From: Moniliophthora roreri
Lineage: Eukaryota > Basidiomycota > Agaricomycetes > Agaricales > Marasmiaceae
Assembly (NCBI GenBank): GCA_001466705.2
Contig: LATX02000222.1
Span: 310,001 to 374,000 of the forward strand
Direction: 5' to 3'
Length of the DNA stretch: 64,000 nt
Both the position numbers and the translations under genes were made by a program. This document shows, one piece after another, positions 63,082-64,000 of this stretch (its first letter is position 1; each line of letters starts with the position of its first letter). The notes under the pieces were generated by a model that did no database searches, was not told where the DNA came from, and worked only from the letters and a program-made list of their open reading frames with translations.

Positions 63082-64000
63082 ATTACTGCTGTTCACATTG
63101 ATCGTACGCCTGCGCAGAACTATATCGTTGCCTCGGCCTCCAGAGAGCCATGAATAAAAAATTATGACGCGTGAGCATTACTGTAAAGAGTTATCTCACC
63201 TAGGAAACGACAAACCAACCCCAGCTGACCTCCATTGCTCTGTCCTCAACGGTTAATTCGGTACGAGCCGTACCTTGACAAGAACGCGTGACAGTTTGTT
63301 CATGTATACTTTGCATCGCGATCCTCGCGCCCCTCTGAGCGCTTGTCTTGATCAGATGGAAGCCACCGATATATGTATAAACAGCATTGATATATTGACC
63401 GTCTGCAACTTGCATGACATGCCAGCAAGCAGAAAAGCAGTCGTTTCAAGACGGACGGTCCACAGAATGACCAGTGGGCAAAAAAAAATGGATACGGCCC
63501 CTCTCGGCTTGCATGAGCGCGGTGATCGTGAGAGGTTTGCAAATACAACTGCGAATTATCAGAATGCCGAAGACACACACGGACACTCCCAAGTGTCATG
63601 ACAAAAAATCCGTGCTGTTACTCGTTTCCCATGAAAACATACTAATAGAGAAAAACAAAAAATTTGAGCGCAAAAATCATACATATACAAGTAGTAGGCG
63701 ATGATTGGCTCAACATACCGATTGCAGGAAAAAAAAAAGACTTGTACCCGTTGACACACTCCTTGTTTTTCCGAGCTTCCTTGCTTCGATATGCGCTCCG
63801 GTCCGTGTCAGCTCTCAATCAGCTGAGAATCATTGCTGTAGCTTCGATTATTGTTAATATGATGTTCTCGTGGATCGACAAATGACTAATAATGAGAACG
63901 CAAACCTCGTAGCCGACCACCGTAGTGTCAAGGGATGCCGGGAGTACACAATCAACAGGAAAGAAAAAAAAACGATCGCGCACGGGCTTTGACCTGGAAA

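Larger units (their letters stand above)
62083..64000. other. Long low-complexity upstream region of the zinc-finger gene
   Basis: No gene is supported to the window edge. It contains an A-rich tract (62153-62169), a T26 run (62732-62757), a CA-rich patch near 62850-62860, a CT microsatellite (63063-63081) and several A-runs (63480, 63730 and 63964). Open frames here are short and not recognisable. Confidence 0.5.

Overview
This window is a gene-dense piece of a basidiomycete nuclear genome, most likely an agaricomycete. The evidence is compact genes with many roughly 50-base GT-AG introns, short intergenic spaces, both strands in use, and a set of recognisable fungal housekeeping proteins. 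There are no bacterial operons, CRISPR arrays or rRNA genes. I identified 20 protein genes with reasonable support, one split esterase interrupted by a DNA transposon, one frameshifted gene remnant, two unrecognised small genes and one tRNA. Gene ends come from reading start and stop codons directly. Internal splice sites were inferred by eye from GT-AG signals and continuity with known families.

Layout from left to right. 60-2406 (-) is a carnitine acetyltransferase with a mitochondrial-type N-terminus and a PKL C-terminus. 2716-3345 (-) is a broken gene whose upstream part contains a second copy of the acetyltransferase presequence region. 4329-7038 (-) is a DHX35-type DEAH helicase and 8053-9712 (-) is TFIID subunit TAF4. 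10208-13795 (-) is a secreted type-B carboxylesterase split by a 1283-bp non-autonomous DNA transposon (11744-13026). Next are a candidate micro-gene (14409-14621), an MFS transporter (16094-18045), an unrecognised small gene (18253-18856), an AVT-type vacuolar amino-acid transporter (19970-21838), an R3H/SUZ RNA-binding protein (22322-25122) and a xylulokinase (25701-27537).

The centre (27.8-43.8 kb) is dense housekeeping: PUS1 pseudouridine synthase, RPB4 (RNA polymerase II), RPN6 (26S proteasome lid), PIF1 helicase, the POL32/POLD3 subunit of DNA polymerase delta, a serine-rich unknown protein with a basic membrane-type N-terminus, and methylenetetrahydrofolate reductase. RPB4 and RPN6 are divergent from a 127-bp shared promoter. 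PIF1 and POL32, which cooperate in break-induced replication in yeast, are convergent neighbours.

The right side carries an ELMO-domain protein (44309-47266), a secreted M28 leucine aminopeptidase (49331-50797) with a perfect palindrome of GATA sites in its upstream region, a basidiomycete hypothetical protein (51539-53841), an intron-containing tRNA-Pro(AGG) (53947-54032), an F-box/RCC1 protein (54209-56463), a 3.4-kb stretch with no gene I can support, and a Con7-like C2H2 transcription factor (59878-62082) with a long, low-complexity upstream region.

I did not find a clearly new multi-gene system. The items most worth following up are the transposon-split esterase, the duplicated presequence beside a frameshifted gene, the GATA palindrome, and the dual-targeting architecture of the acetyltransferase and PUS1.
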